Part shown: positions 54,874 through 63,167 of the stretch, in pieces
Position numbering within the stretch: position 1 is the stretch's first letter
How the letters are laid out: each line of letters begins with the position of its first letter
Position numbers and translations under genes: made by a program
The notes under the pieces: generated by a model
Seen by the model: the letters and a program-made list of their open reading frames with translations, nothing else
Database searches by the model: none
What the model was told of the DNA's origin: nothing
NCBI RefSeq assembly: GCF_016653405.1
Contig: NZ_NHSN01000017.1
Span: forward strand, 62,001 to 126,000
Source of the DNA: Halorhodospira halophila
GTDB lineage: Bacteria; Pseudomonadota; Gammaproteobacteria; Nitrococcales; Halorhodospiraceae
DNA length: 64,000 nucleotides
Reading direction: 5' to 3'

Positions 54874-56164
54874 CGCCGGAAACCTCGCTCTCCGCAGGGA
54901 AACAGGGCAGTTCGACCCAGAAGACCGACCCGACCCCGGGCTCGCTGGAGAAGCCTAGCTCTCCGCCCATCTGCTCAACCAGGCGGCGAGTCACCACCAG
55001 GCCGATTCCGGTCCCCTCCACCTCCGAGGATTCCAGGCCCAGGCGATTGAAGGGGTAGAAGACCTCGCGCTGGCGCTCCTCAGGGATGCCGACCCCGGTG
55101 TCCCGCACCCGGAACCGGATCCGGTTGGCGGCGGACGCTTCGACCTCGAGGTCCACCCGCCCCTGCGGCCGGTTGTACTTCACGGCATTGCTGAGCAGGT
55201 TGAACAGCACCTGCCGGATGCGCTGTGGATCGGCCCGGATCGTTGCCGGGGCATCAGCGGCCTGCTGCACCGACAGGTGCACCCCAGCATCGGCGGCCAG
55301 GGGACCGAGCAGCTCGACGCACTGATCAACCAGCGACCCCGGCGCCACCCACTCCGGCTGCAGCTGCACCCGACCGGCCTCAACCCGGGAGAGATCGAGG
55401 ATGTCGTCGATCAGCGACAGCAAGTGCCGACCACCCCCGAGGATCTGCTCGACGTAGCCGGCCTGGCGCTCGGAGAGCGGCTCGCGCGGGTCCTGATCGA
55501 GGATCTGGGCGAAACCGAGCACGGCGTTCAGCGGCGTGCGCAGTTCGTGGCTCATGCTTGAGAGGAACTGGCTCTTGGCCCGATTACCCCGCTCGGCCTC
55601 CTCGCGGGCCTGCTGCAGTTCGAGGTTGGCGCGGCGCAGCTCGGTGGCCGCCCGCTCTTGATCGAGGCGCTGGTTGGCCCGGCGCAGCTCGAACTCGTCC
55701 ACCACCATGGCCGCCAGCTCCTGCAGGGTCTCCAGCTCGGCGCCGGAGAGGGTCCGCGGCCGGCGATCCCCGAGGCATAGGGTGCCGATCCGCGCGCCGC
55801 CATCGACGACCAGCGGCACCCCGGCGTAAAAGCGCAGGTGCGGGGGCCCGGTAACCAGCGGATGGTCCGCGTAGTACGGATCCCGGTGGCTGTCAGTGAC
55901 CACCAGCGGATCCCCGGCCTCGATCACGCAGTTGCAGAAGGCGATCTCGCGCGGCGTCTCCGTCAGCTCCAGCCCGCGAGCCGCCTTGAACCATTGCCGC
56001 TCGCGCTCGACCAGCGAGATGAAAGCGATGGGCACCTCGAAGACCCTTGCGCACAAGCCCACCAGCCGGTCAAAGGCCACCTCGGGGCCGCTTTCACCGC
56101 CCTGGTACCGCGCCAGGGCCTCGAGGCGGTGCGCCTCGTCCGCCGGGATGCGGGATGATGCCAT
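54866..56164 (-). CDS. GAF-domain sensor histidine kinase
   Basis: A 432-residue cytoplasmic kinase. A GAF domain occupies residues about 25-160 (FEVPIAFISLVERERQWFK; AFCNCVIEAGDPLVV; FYAGVPLVV; GTLCLGDRRPR). A coiled coil covers 160-195. The HisKA box is SHELRTPLNAVLGF with His206, and the HATPase domain has FNLLSNAVKYN, DTGVGIPEE and GTGIGLVV. There are no membrane segments. No response regulator gene is adjacent, so the partner is unknown. It follows glk in the same direction and overlaps the phosphatase gene by eight bases. Confidence 0.92.
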   Translation of the reverse strand: MASSRIPADEAHRLEALARYQGGESGPEVAFDRLVGLCARVFEVPIAFISLVERERQWFKAARGLELTETPREIAFCNCVIEAGDPLVVTDSHRDPYYADHPLVTGPPHLRFYAGVPLVVDGGARIGTLCLGDRRPRTLSGAELETLQELAAMVVDEFELRRANQRLDQERAATELRRANLELQQAREEAERGNRAKSQFLSSMSHELRTPLNAVLGFAQILDQDPREPLSERQAGYVEQILGGGRHLLSLIDDILDLSRVEAGRVQLQPEWVAPGSLVDQCVELLGPLAADAGVHLSVQQAADAPATIRADPQRIRQVLFNLLSNAVKYNRPQGRVDLEVEASAANRIRFRVRDTGVGIPEERQREVFYPFNRLGLESSEVEGTGIGLVVTRRLVEQMGGELGFSSEPGVGSVFWVELPCFPAESEVSGDG

Positions 56165-56212
56165 GGTCAGAAGGCCTCGCCTGCCAGCCGCATGCCTGAA
56201 TCCACTCGGGTC

Positions 56213-57154
56213 TCAAGGGTACCGCAAGTCATCCAGCCACGCGCGCAGCCCGAGCAGCGCAGCTGCCGCCGGATCGTCGATGCGCCAAACCGGCACCGGC
56301 TCGAGGTAGCTACGGAAGCGCCCTTTGGCCAGGAAGCGCTCGAGCAACGGCGAGTCGGCTAGCCGCGAGGCACTCAACCGCGGCAGGATCCCGCCGGCGA
56401 GGAACACACCTGCGCGCGCACCCAGGGTGAGCGCGAGGTTGCCGGCGGTCCCGCCGAGCAGGGCGAGGAAACGGTCGATGGTCTCCCGGGCCGCCGGGTC
56501 GGCCTCGCCGTCGGCGGCAGTAATGGCCTCCGGGGCCGCCTCGACCCCGTGGAGCACCCGGTGCAGCCGGCTCAACCCGGGCCCACTGAGCACCGCCTCG
56601 GCGGAGACGTGGCCGAGTTCCCCGCGCAAGGCACCGAGCAACGTTGCCTCGGTCTCGTCGGCGGCGGCGAGGGTGACGTGGCCGCCCTCGCCGGCGATCA
56701 CCCCCCAGCCCCGGACGGCCGGCACCAGCCCGGAGACGCCCAGGCCCGTGCCCGGCCCAAGCACCGCCATCGCCCCACCCGACGCCGGCGTACCGGATCG
56801 CAGCACAGTGCAGTGCGCCGCCGGATCCAGTTCGGGCAGAGCGCGGGCCAGCGCCTGGTAGTCGTTAACCAGCTCGGCACGAGCCGCCCCGGTACGGCAC
56901 GCCAGCTCGCCGACCTCGAGCTGCCAGCCGAGGTTGGTCAGCCGAACCTCCCCCTGAGCCACGGGTCCGGCCACTGCCGCCGCCACCCACCAGTCTTCGT
57001 CGGCGTGCCCGGTGCGGTGGCGCTGCAGCGCCTCGCTGGGGCCGGCGAGATCGCGATTGCGGTACTGCGTGACCGGCCCCGGGGGTTCGCCCGGAACCGC
57101 CTCCGCCACGCGGGTATGCGTACCGCCGATGTCGGCCAGCAGGTAACGGGTCAC
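56213..57154 (-). CDS. glk: Glucokinase
   Basis: A 313-residue ROK-unrelated proteobacterial glucokinase (Glk type). It has the N-terminal ATP motif LLADIGGTHTRVAEA, the catalytic Asp region AELVNDYQALA, VLGPGTGLGVSG, and GEGGHVTLAA. It phosphorylates glucose with ATP. The ATG overlaps the otsA stop as a four-base overlap (57151-57154). In this cluster it can trap glucose released by the GH15 enzyme and supply glucose-6-phosphate to OtsA. Confidence 0.95.
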   Translation of the reverse strand: MTRYLLADIGGTHTRVAEAVPGEPPGPVTQYRNRDLAGPSEALQRHRTGHADEDWWVAAAVAGPVAQGEVRLTNLGWQLEVGELACRTGAARAELVNDYQALARALPELDPAAHCTVLRSGTPASGGAMAVLGPGTGLGVSGLVPAVRGWGVIAGEGGHVTLAAADETEATLLGALRGELGHVSAEAVLSGPGLSRLHRVLHGVEAAPEAITAADGEADPAARETIDRFLALLGGTAGNLALTLGARAGVFLAGGILPRLSASRLADSPLLERFLAKGRFRSYLEPVPVWRIDDPAAAALLGLRAWLDDLRYP

Positions 57155-58521
57155 AGCGCCTCCGAACTCCTTGCGCGGTGAGCATCGTGCAGGGCCTGGA
57201 TGAACTCCGTCCGCCAGCGGTGGATATCCTGCCGGCGCAGGGCCTCGATCATCTGCTGCCAGCGCTCGCGTCGCTCACCCAGCGGCATGGTCAGCGCCTG
57301 GTGCATAGCATCGACCATCTGGTCCACATCGTAGGGATTGACCAGCACCGCGCCATCCAACTCCTGCGCCGCGCCCGCATAGCGCGAGAGCACAAGGGCA
57401 CCCGGATCACCGGGATCCTGAGCGGCGACGAACTCCTTCGCCACCAGGTTCATGCCGTCGCGCATCGGGGTGATCAGCCCGACATCGCTGCGCGCCAGAA
57501 AGCCAAGGATGTTCGAGCGGTGGAAGCCGCGGTTGAGGTAGCGCAGCGGCACCCAGTCGTACTCCGCGAAACGACCATTGATGTGGCCGGCCAGGTACTC
57601 CAGGTGCTGGCGGATCTCCTCGTACTCGGGCACATCCCCGCGTGAGACGGGGGCGATCTGCAGGAAGACCACATCCCCGCGCTGCTCGCTGTGCTGCTCG
57701 AGCAGGGCCTCGTAGGCCTCGAACCGGTTGCGCAGGCCCTTGCTGTAGTCGAGCCGGTCGACCCCGATCATCAGCCGCCGATCGCGCAGACTCTGCTGCA
57801 GCCGCCGCCCCTGCTGGGAGTTGTAACCCCGCTGGGCCTCGCGGGCTACCTGATCGACATCGATGCTGATGGGGAAGACCTCGGCCCGGGGGCGCGGGAG
57901 CTGCGGGCGGTAATGCGCCAGGCAGTCGAAGAAGTTGTCCCGGTCGATGGCTGTCTGGAACCCCACCAGGTCGTAGCGGCACAGGGACTCAAGCAGACGC
58001 TCGTGGCCCGGTAGAGCGCGGTAGACATCCCAGGGCGGGAAGGGGGTGTGCAGGAAGAAGCCGATGGGCGCCTCGACGCCCTGTTCGCGCAGCAACTGCC
58101 CGAGCGGGATGAAGTGGTAGTCATGGACCCAGATAACCTCGTCGCCCTCAAGCAGCGGCGGTAGGTGCTCGGCGAACAGCCGGTTCACCTCCCAGTAGCC
58201 CTCGACGCGCTCCCGGCGGCAGTGCACGAAGGACATGCGGTAGTGGAACAGCGGCCACAGCACCTGGTTGGCGTACCCCAGGTAGTACCGGTTGTATTCA
58301 CTGCGACTCAGACGCAGGGTGGCGTAACGCACCCCGTTGGCGGTCTGCACGCGCGGCTGGCGCAACCCGTCGATGCGCTCGTCGACGCCGCCGTCCCAGC
58401 CGAACCAGATCCCGCCAGACTCCTCCAGCGCCGAGCGCAGGCCGACAGCGAGCCCACCCTGGGCCGCCTGCAGCTGGCTGGGCAGGGCCACACGGTTGGA
58501 AACGGTCACCAGTCGACTCAC
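57151..58521 (-). CDS. otsA: Trehalose-6-phosphate synthase
   Basis: A 456-residue GT20 enzyme that joins UDP-glucose (or ADP-glucose) and glucose-6-phosphate into trehalose-6-phosphate. Motifs are TVSNRVALPS, WVHDYHFIPLGQLLR, GFFLHTPFPPWDVYRALP, GVDRLDYSKGLRNRFEAYE and LSRYAGAAQELDGAVLVNP. I use the GTG at 58521, overlapping the GH15 stop as GTGA. No otsB phosphatase gene is present nearby. Trehalose is a compatible solute, which suits a halophile. Confidence 0.95.
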   Translation of the reverse strand: MSRLVTVSNRVALPSQLQAAQGGLAVGLRSALEESGGIWFGWDGGVDERIDGLRQPRVQTANGVRYATLRLSRSEYNRYYLGYANQVLWPLFHYRMSFVHCRRERVEGYWEVNRLFAEHLPPLLEGDEVIWVHDYHFIPLGQLLREQGVEAPIGFFLHTPFPPWDVYRALPGHERLLESLCRYDLVGFQTAIDRDNFFDCLAHYRPQLPRPRAEVFPISIDVDQVAREAQRGYNSQQGRRLQQSLRDRRLMIGVDRLDYSKGLRNRFEAYEALLEQHSEQRGDVVFLQIAPVSRGDVPEYEEIRQHLEYLAGHINGRFAEYDWVPLRYLNRGFHRSNILGFLARSDVGLITPMRDGMNLVAKEFVAAQDPGDPGALVLSRYAGAAQELDGAVLVNPYDVDQMVDAMHQALTMPLGERRERWQQMIEALRRQDIHRWRTEFIQALHDAHRARSSEAL

Positions 58522-60305
58522 AGCGGTTCCTCCCAAGTACGACTCAGGCGCATGGCCGAGTTAATGAGTCCGACCATGCTGTAGGTCTGCGGGAAGTTGC
58601 CCCAGAGTTCTCCAGTGTACGGGTCGATATCCTCCGAGAGCAGACCGACGTGATTGCGGCACTCGAGCAGGCGCTCGAACAGCGCGCGGGCCTCCGCGTC
58701 ACGCCCGACCGCGGCCAGGGCATCGATATACCAGAAGGTGCAGGTGGTGAAGGCCGTGTGCGGCTTGCCGAAGTCGTCCTCGTGGACGTAGCGGAACAGG
58801 AAGTCGCCGTGGCGCAGCTCCTGCTCCACGGCGCGCACGGTTCCGGCCAGACGCGGGTCGCCCGCGCGCAGGAAACCCCATTCGTAGAGCAGCATCAGAC
58901 TGGCGTCGAGATCCTGGCCGCCGAAGCTGGCCATGTAGCTGTTGCGCTGCTCGTTCCAGGCCTCGGTGCGGATGGTGGCTGCCATCTCGTCGGCGCGGCG
59001 GCGCCAGTAGTCGGCCCGCTCCATCAGCCCCAGTTTAGCGGCGATAGCGCGCAGGTTGCGGGCAGCCGCCCAGCAGATTGCCGCCGAGAAAGTGTGCACC
59101 TTCTCAAAACCGCGGAACTCCCAGGGGCCGGCATCCGGCTCGCGGTAGACGGCCACGGCCTGCTCGCCGAGCTGCTCAAGGCGACGGAACAGCGCTTCAT
59201 CGCCGCGGCGGCGCAGGCGCTCATCGAAGAACAGGTGCGCCGTGGCCAGGATCACCGAGCCGTAGACGTCGTTCTGCTGCTGCTCGTAGGCCTGGTTGCC
59301 GATGCGGACCGGGCCCATCTCCCGGTATCCGGGCAACCCGTAGGCGATGGTCTCGAAGAGATCATCGCGGCCGTTGATGCGATACACCGGGCGCAGGGAG
59401 CGACCCTCGATACCGGCGGTGGTGTTGATGATGAAGCGCACGTAGTGCTCCATCGTCTTGGTCGCCCCCAGCCGGTTGAGGGCGTTGATCACGAAGTACG
59501 CGTCACGCAGCCAGCAGTACCGGTAGTCCCAGTTGCGACCGGTATCCGGCGCCTCGGGGACCGAGGTGGTCACCGCGGCGATCACCGCACCGGTGTCCTC
59601 GTAGGTGTTGAGCTTAAGCGTGATCGCGGCGCGGATCACCGCCTCCTGCCACTCGAAGGGGATGGCCAGGTTGCGCACCCACTCCTGCCAATAGATGCAG
59701 GTGTGCTCATAGAACTGGTAGCCCGTCTCATGGGGCGACTGGGGCAGCGTCTCGTCGGGACCGAACACGAGCGTCAGGTCGTCCTCGAGGATGAACGGGG
59801 TCTCATCCTGGATCGCGGTCAGCGAGGCGTCGGTGGTCAGGCGCAGGACTTGGCCCGGGCCGACGTAGCGCACGTGATTGCTGCCCTGGGTGACGCTGGG
59901 CAACGCCCGACCATGATCGAACACCGGCCGCACCACCAGCCGAATCAGGGGCGAACCGGCCACCCGGCGCACCTGGCGGATCAACTCCACCGGGCGGAAG
60001 GTTCGTCCGAACTGCTCGAAGCGCGGGGCGAAGTCGGTCACCTCCACCACCCCGCCCTGATGATCGTAGAGCCGCGTCACCACGATGGCGGTGTTCCGCT
60101 CGTACCACTGCTCGGTGCGCGCCAACCCCTCGAGTTCGATGGCGAACCGCCCCGCCCCGGCGCCGGCGGCCGGATCGCCGAGCAGGGAGCAGAACACCGG
60201 ATCGCCGTCGAAGCGGGGCATACAGGCCCAGGTGATCTCGGCCTGGCGGTTGACCAGCGCGGCAAAGGCGCAGTTGCCAATCAGGGCTTGCTCCAGCGTG
60301 CTCAC
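58518..60305 (-). CDS. Glycoside hydrolase family 15 protein (glucoamylase/trehalase type)
   Basis: A 595-residue GH15 protein. An N-terminal beta-sandwich domain (TEQWYERNTAIVVTRLYD; VTDFAPRF) precedes an alpha/alpha barrel with RNWDYRYCWLRDAYFVINAL, GYREMGPVRIGNQAYEQQQ with a catalytic-Glu region, and GLLSEDIDPYTGELWGNFPQTYS. There is no signal peptide, so it is intracellular. Related proteins include glucoamylases, glucodextranases and trehalases. Being coupled to otsA (GTGA), it may hydrolyse trehalose or short glucans. The ATG at 60305 follows GAGGAGGT. Confidence 0.92.
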   Translation of the reverse strand: MSTLEQALIGNCAFAALVNRQAEITWACMPRFDGDPVFCSLLGDPAAGAGAGRFAIELEGLARTEQWYERNTAIVVTRLYDHQGGVVEVTDFAPRFEQFGRTFRPVELIRQVRRVAGSPLIRLVVRPVFDHGRALPSVTQGSNHVRYVGPGQVLRLTTDASLTAIQDETPFILEDDLTLVFGPDETLPQSPHETGYQFYEHTCIYWQEWVRNLAIPFEWQEAVIRAAITLKLNTYEDTGAVIAAVTTSVPEAPDTGRNWDYRYCWLRDAYFVINALNRLGATKTMEHYVRFIINTTAGIEGRSLRPVYRINGRDDLFETIAYGLPGYREMGPVRIGNQAYEQQQNDVYGSVILATAHLFFDERLRRRGDEALFRRLEQLGEQAVAVYREPDAGPWEFRGFEKVHTFSAAICWAAARNLRAIAAKLGLMERADYWRRRADEMAATIRTEAWNEQRNSYMASFGGQDLDASLMLLYEWGFLRAGDPRLAGTVRAVEQELRHGDFLFRYVHEDDFGKPHTAFTTCTFWYIDALAAVGRDAEARALFERLLECRNHVGLLSEDIDPYTGELWGNFPQTYSMVGLINSAMRLSRTWEEPL

Positions 60306-60348
60306 GGGACCTCCTCGTCACTCGGATCCACACCTTTCGGAGGATACC

Positions 60349-60945
60349 CTACTCGCCCCGGGCCGGGTTCGCCTCCCGGGCCACCGCCTCGCCACGCTCG
60401 TTGACGCTCAGCACGCACAGCCCCTGGGGCGGGACATCGAGGGCATTGTTGAACTTGGTGGTCATGTTGTGGAAGGCCACCAGCCCGGTGAGTTCGATCA
60501 GGGCCTCATCATCCAGATGGCGCTTCACCGCCCCGACCACGTCGGCGCTGACCGGGGTGTCGCTGCGCGTGACCGCCTCGACGTAGCCGAGCACCACCCG
60601 CTCCCGGCTGGTGAAACCCTCCCCCTCGGCCCAATCGGCGACCGCACGGATCTTCTCCCAGGGCACACCCTGTCGTTGGAGGCTGTGGGCGCTCTGATCA
60701 ACCGTGAAAGGGCATTCGTTGAGCTGCCCCACGCGCAGCCCCACCAACCCGCGCAGACCGGGCTCGAGGTCGGCGCGCCGGCGCTCGAACGCCGCCCCGA
60801 GGAGCATCAGCGGCGCCAGCAACCGGGGCCGGCGCGCCCACAGGCGGATCGGTTCGGACACCGAGCCGGCGCGCCGCCGCTGCCACCAGAACCAAGGGCG
60901 CAGGTACCAGGGGTAAGCGCTCAGGGGCATGGGATCTACGTACAT
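60349..60945 (-). CDS. AhpD/carboxymuconolactone decarboxylase-like protein lacking the second Cys
   Basis: A 198-residue all-helical CMD-domain protein. The block GQLNECPFTVDQSAHSL corresponds to the AhpD active site C-x2-C-x3-H region, but the second Cys is Thr. ERVVLGYVEAVTRSDTPVS and LTGLVAFHNMTTKFNNALD match the rest of the family. AhpD-type peroxidase activity needs both Cys, so a different role is likely. The ATG at 60945 follows GAGGA and overlaps the DUF123 gene by ten bases. Confidence 0.82.
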   Translation of the reverse strand: MYVDPMPLSAYPWYLRPWFWWQRRRAGSVSEPIRLWARRPRLLAPLMLLGAAFERRRADLEPGLRGLVGLRVGQLNECPFTVDQSAHSLQRQGVPWEKIRAVADWAEGEGFTSRERVVLGYVEAVTRSDTPVSADVVGAVKRHLDDEALIELTGLVAFHNMTTKFNNALDVPPQGLCVLSVNERGEAVAREANPARGE

Positions 60946-61388
60946 GGGTGTCCTCTTTCCGGGGATTGCGGGTGCTGCCGGAGGCTATCGGCGCCGCCAC
61001 TCGCAGCGTCCGGCACAGGCGCCGCGCCGAGCCAGCGCAGGTGGCTACCACAGCCGGCCACGCAGTCGCTAGCGCCGAAGCCCGACACCACCACGATACC
61101 GCCATTGCGGCGGTTGCGCCGACACTCCGGCTCGGCGTGCCGGGTGACCGACACCACGATGACGCGCCGGTCGCCGGTCAGGTAGTCCAGGTGCCAGCGC
61201 CGCGGTTTGTCCCGGCGCAGGTGCCGGGCGATCCGGGCATCCATGTTGCGCCGCGCGCTGCCCGTGTAGACCCACCAGCCGGCGGGGAATCCCACCATCC
61301 CGAGCCGGCCCACTCTGACCCGCATCGCCTCGGTAAGGAACAGCGTCAGGCAGTAGGTGGTGGCGTCCTGCTGCACCCCGGCTCCCAC
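60936..61388 (-). CDS. DUF123/GIY-YIG-like protein (Uri-type)
   Basis: A 150-residue protein of the DUF123 family, related to GIY-YIG nucleases: PAGWWVYTGSARRNMDARIARH supplies the Y-x(n)-Y-x-G-S-A and Arg, followed by HLRRDKPRRWHLDYL. The C-terminal third contains ECRRN and SDCVAGCGSH, with conserved Cys. Homologues are often fused to endonuclease III, suggesting a role in DNA repair, but no activity is established for the stand-alone form. It follows the hybrid kinase gene by two bases. Confidence 0.82.
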   Translation of the reverse strand: MGAGVQQDATTYCLTLFLTEAMRVRVGRLGMVGFPAGWWVYTGSARRNMDARIARHLRRDKPRRWHLDYLTGDRRVIVVSVTRHAEPECRRNRRNGGIVVVSGFGASDCVAGCGSHLRWLGAAPVPDAASGGADSLRQHPQSPERGHPCT

Positions 61389-61390
61389 GG

Positions 61391-62959
61391 CTAGCGACTC
61401 AGCCGGACCTCGCGGATCAGCGCATCGAGCTGCTCCAGCTCGAAAGGCTTGACGATATAGTCGTTGAACCCCTCGTCCATGGCTCGGCGACGGACCTCGT
61501 CGCTGGCATCGGCGCTGACCGCCACCAGCGGTGTCTCGTGCAGCGCCGGATCGGCGCGCAGCTGCCGGGCCAAGGCAAAGCCGTCGGTATCCGGCAGGTG
61601 CATGTCGAGCAGGATCAGATCCGGCCGCTTGCGCTTGGCCATCTCCAGCCCGGTGCCTCCGTCGTAGGCCTCGAGCAGCTCCACGCCCCGGCGCTTGGCC
61701 ACCAAACCGCTGAGCAGCAGCATGTTGACCCGATTGTCCTCCACCGCCAGCACACGCAGGGGCGGATCATCGGCGCGCTCATCCAGCAACTGCGGGTCGA
61801 GGCTCGGCGTGTGGTGCCGATCCCAGCCCTCACCGTCGATGCCGGGCAGGCTCAGCCGGAAGCGGGAGCCCTGATCCGGTGCGCTCTCGACCAAATGCAG
61901 ATCACCGCCCATCAGGCGGCTGAGCCGCAGCGCCAGCGGTAGCCCGATCCCCACGCCCTCGATGCTTCCCGTCTCGCGCCCGAGCCGGTCGAAGGTCTCG
62001 AAGAGCCCCTCGCGGCGCTCCGGATCAATCCCCAGCCCCGTGTCGGCCACGTCGACCCACACCTGCCCGGCCTCGTCGCATCCGTAGCTGAGGACCACCG
62101 ATCCGCCCTCACGGTTGTACTTGATGGCGTTGGTCAGCAGGTTCAGCACCACCTGCTTGAGCCGCAGCCGGTCCGCCCAGACACACACCCCGCTGGAGCG
62201 CCCGGAACCCTCCAGGCGCAGGCTGACGCCGTGGTCGGCGGCCTGATCACGCACGAGGCGCAGACCCTCCTGCAGCAGATCGGAGACGCGCACCGTCTCC
62301 GGCGTCAGTGACGCACGGCCGGCCTCGATCCGCGCCAGATCCAGGATGTCGCCGACCAGATCACGCAGGTGCCAGCCGGCACTGAGGATGTGGCGCAAGT
62401 ATTCGCTGCGGGTGGCGGCATCGAGCTCATCGTCGGCATAGAGCAGCTGCGCGAAGCCGACGATGGCGTTGAGCGGGGTGCGCAGCTCGTGGCTCATCGC
62501 CGAGAGGAACTCCGACTTGGCCCGGTCCGTGCGCTCGGCCGCCACCCGCGCCTCGGCGTGCTCGGACTCGCGCGCCTTATAATCCTCGATATCGAGCAGG
62601 GCGCCGGCCACCGCGGTCATCCGGCCGGCGGCATCGCGCACCGGCGTCCCGGTCGCGCGCAGCCAGCGCTGCTCCCCGCCGGCAACCCGGGCTTGGAACT
62701 CGACATCGTAGGCGGTGCCGTCATCGATGCACCGGCGATAGGCCTCCTGCAACCGCTCGCGATGCTCGAGGGCATAGTGGTCCAGCCCCTCGCGGGCCGG
62801 CCGCGGGGCGTCGTCGGTCAAGCCGAAGAGGGCCCGGGCGCGCGGACACAGCTCGATGCACTCGGTCTGCAGGTCGATACGCCATACGCCCAAGCCCACC
62901 GACTCGGCGGCCAGGGTAAGTAAGTCGTCCGGGTCGGACTCGGCATTCAATCTGGGCAA
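61391..62959 (-). CDS. Hybrid sensor histidine kinase (PAS-HisKA-HATPase-REC)
   Basis: A 522-residue cytoplasmic hybrid kinase. A PAS domain with PAC tail occupies residues about 15-125 (VGLGVWRIDLQTECI; ARALFGLTDD; VAGALLDIEDYK). HisKA is SHELRTPLNAIVGF with His157. HATPase has LLTNAIKYN, DTGLGIDPE and GVGIGLPLAL. The receiver domain is at about 398-520, with the phospho-Asp in PDLILLDMHLP and the switch Lys in YIVKPF. The start is a TTG at 62959 preceded by GAGGGTGG. Its HisKA closely resembles that of the GAF kinase at 54866-56164. No output regulator gene is adjacent. Confidence 0.92.
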   Translation of the reverse strand: MPRLNAESDPDDLLTLAAESVGLGVWRIDLQTECIELCPRARALFGLTDDAPRPAREGLDHYALEHRERLQEAYRRCIDDGTAYDVEFQARVAGGEQRWLRATGTPVRDAAGRMTAVAGALLDIEDYKARESEHAEARVAAERTDRAKSEFLSAMSHELRTPLNAIVGFAQLLYADDELDAATRSEYLRHILSAGWHLRDLVGDILDLARIEAGRASLTPETVRVSDLLQEGLRLVRDQAADHGVSLRLEGSGRSSGVCVWADRLRLKQVVLNLLTNAIKYNREGGSVVLSYGCDEAGQVWVDVADTGLGIDPERREGLFETFDRLGRETGSIEGVGIGLPLALRLSRLMGGDLHLVESAPDQGSRFRLSLPGIDGEGWDRHHTPSLDPQLLDERADDPPLRVLAVEDNRVNMLLLSGLVAKRRGVELLEAYDGGTGLEMAKRKRPDLILLDMHLPDTDGFALARQLRADPALHETPLVAVSADASDEVRRRAMDEGFNDYIVKPFELEQLDALIREVRLSR

Positions 62960-63167
62960 ACGTCCACCCTCAGCAGTGCAGGAACCAGCGGCCCACGGCC
63001 CTGCGGGGACCGATTCCCCACGGGATCACTGTAGCCCCGGAGCAGCGGTTGGCCCAACCCCGACCGCGCCCACAGGGAAGTGACTCCACCAACGAAAGAC
63101 CGTACTCTGGATCATACATTGGTTCAGGCGCGGCCGCGCCGCCGCCGACACAGAGGAGGGCTCCGCG
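62960..63167. promoter_or_regulatory. Divergent region between hybrid kinase and Aer-type receptor
   Basis: These 208 bases separate the divergent sensor genes. They hold a short palindrome, GGTTGG-C-CCAACC, at 63047-63059, and a more A+T-rich stretch ending in TACATT near 63113-63118, a possible -10 for the receptor gene. I find no clear -35 or sigma-28 promoter. Confidence 0.3.
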
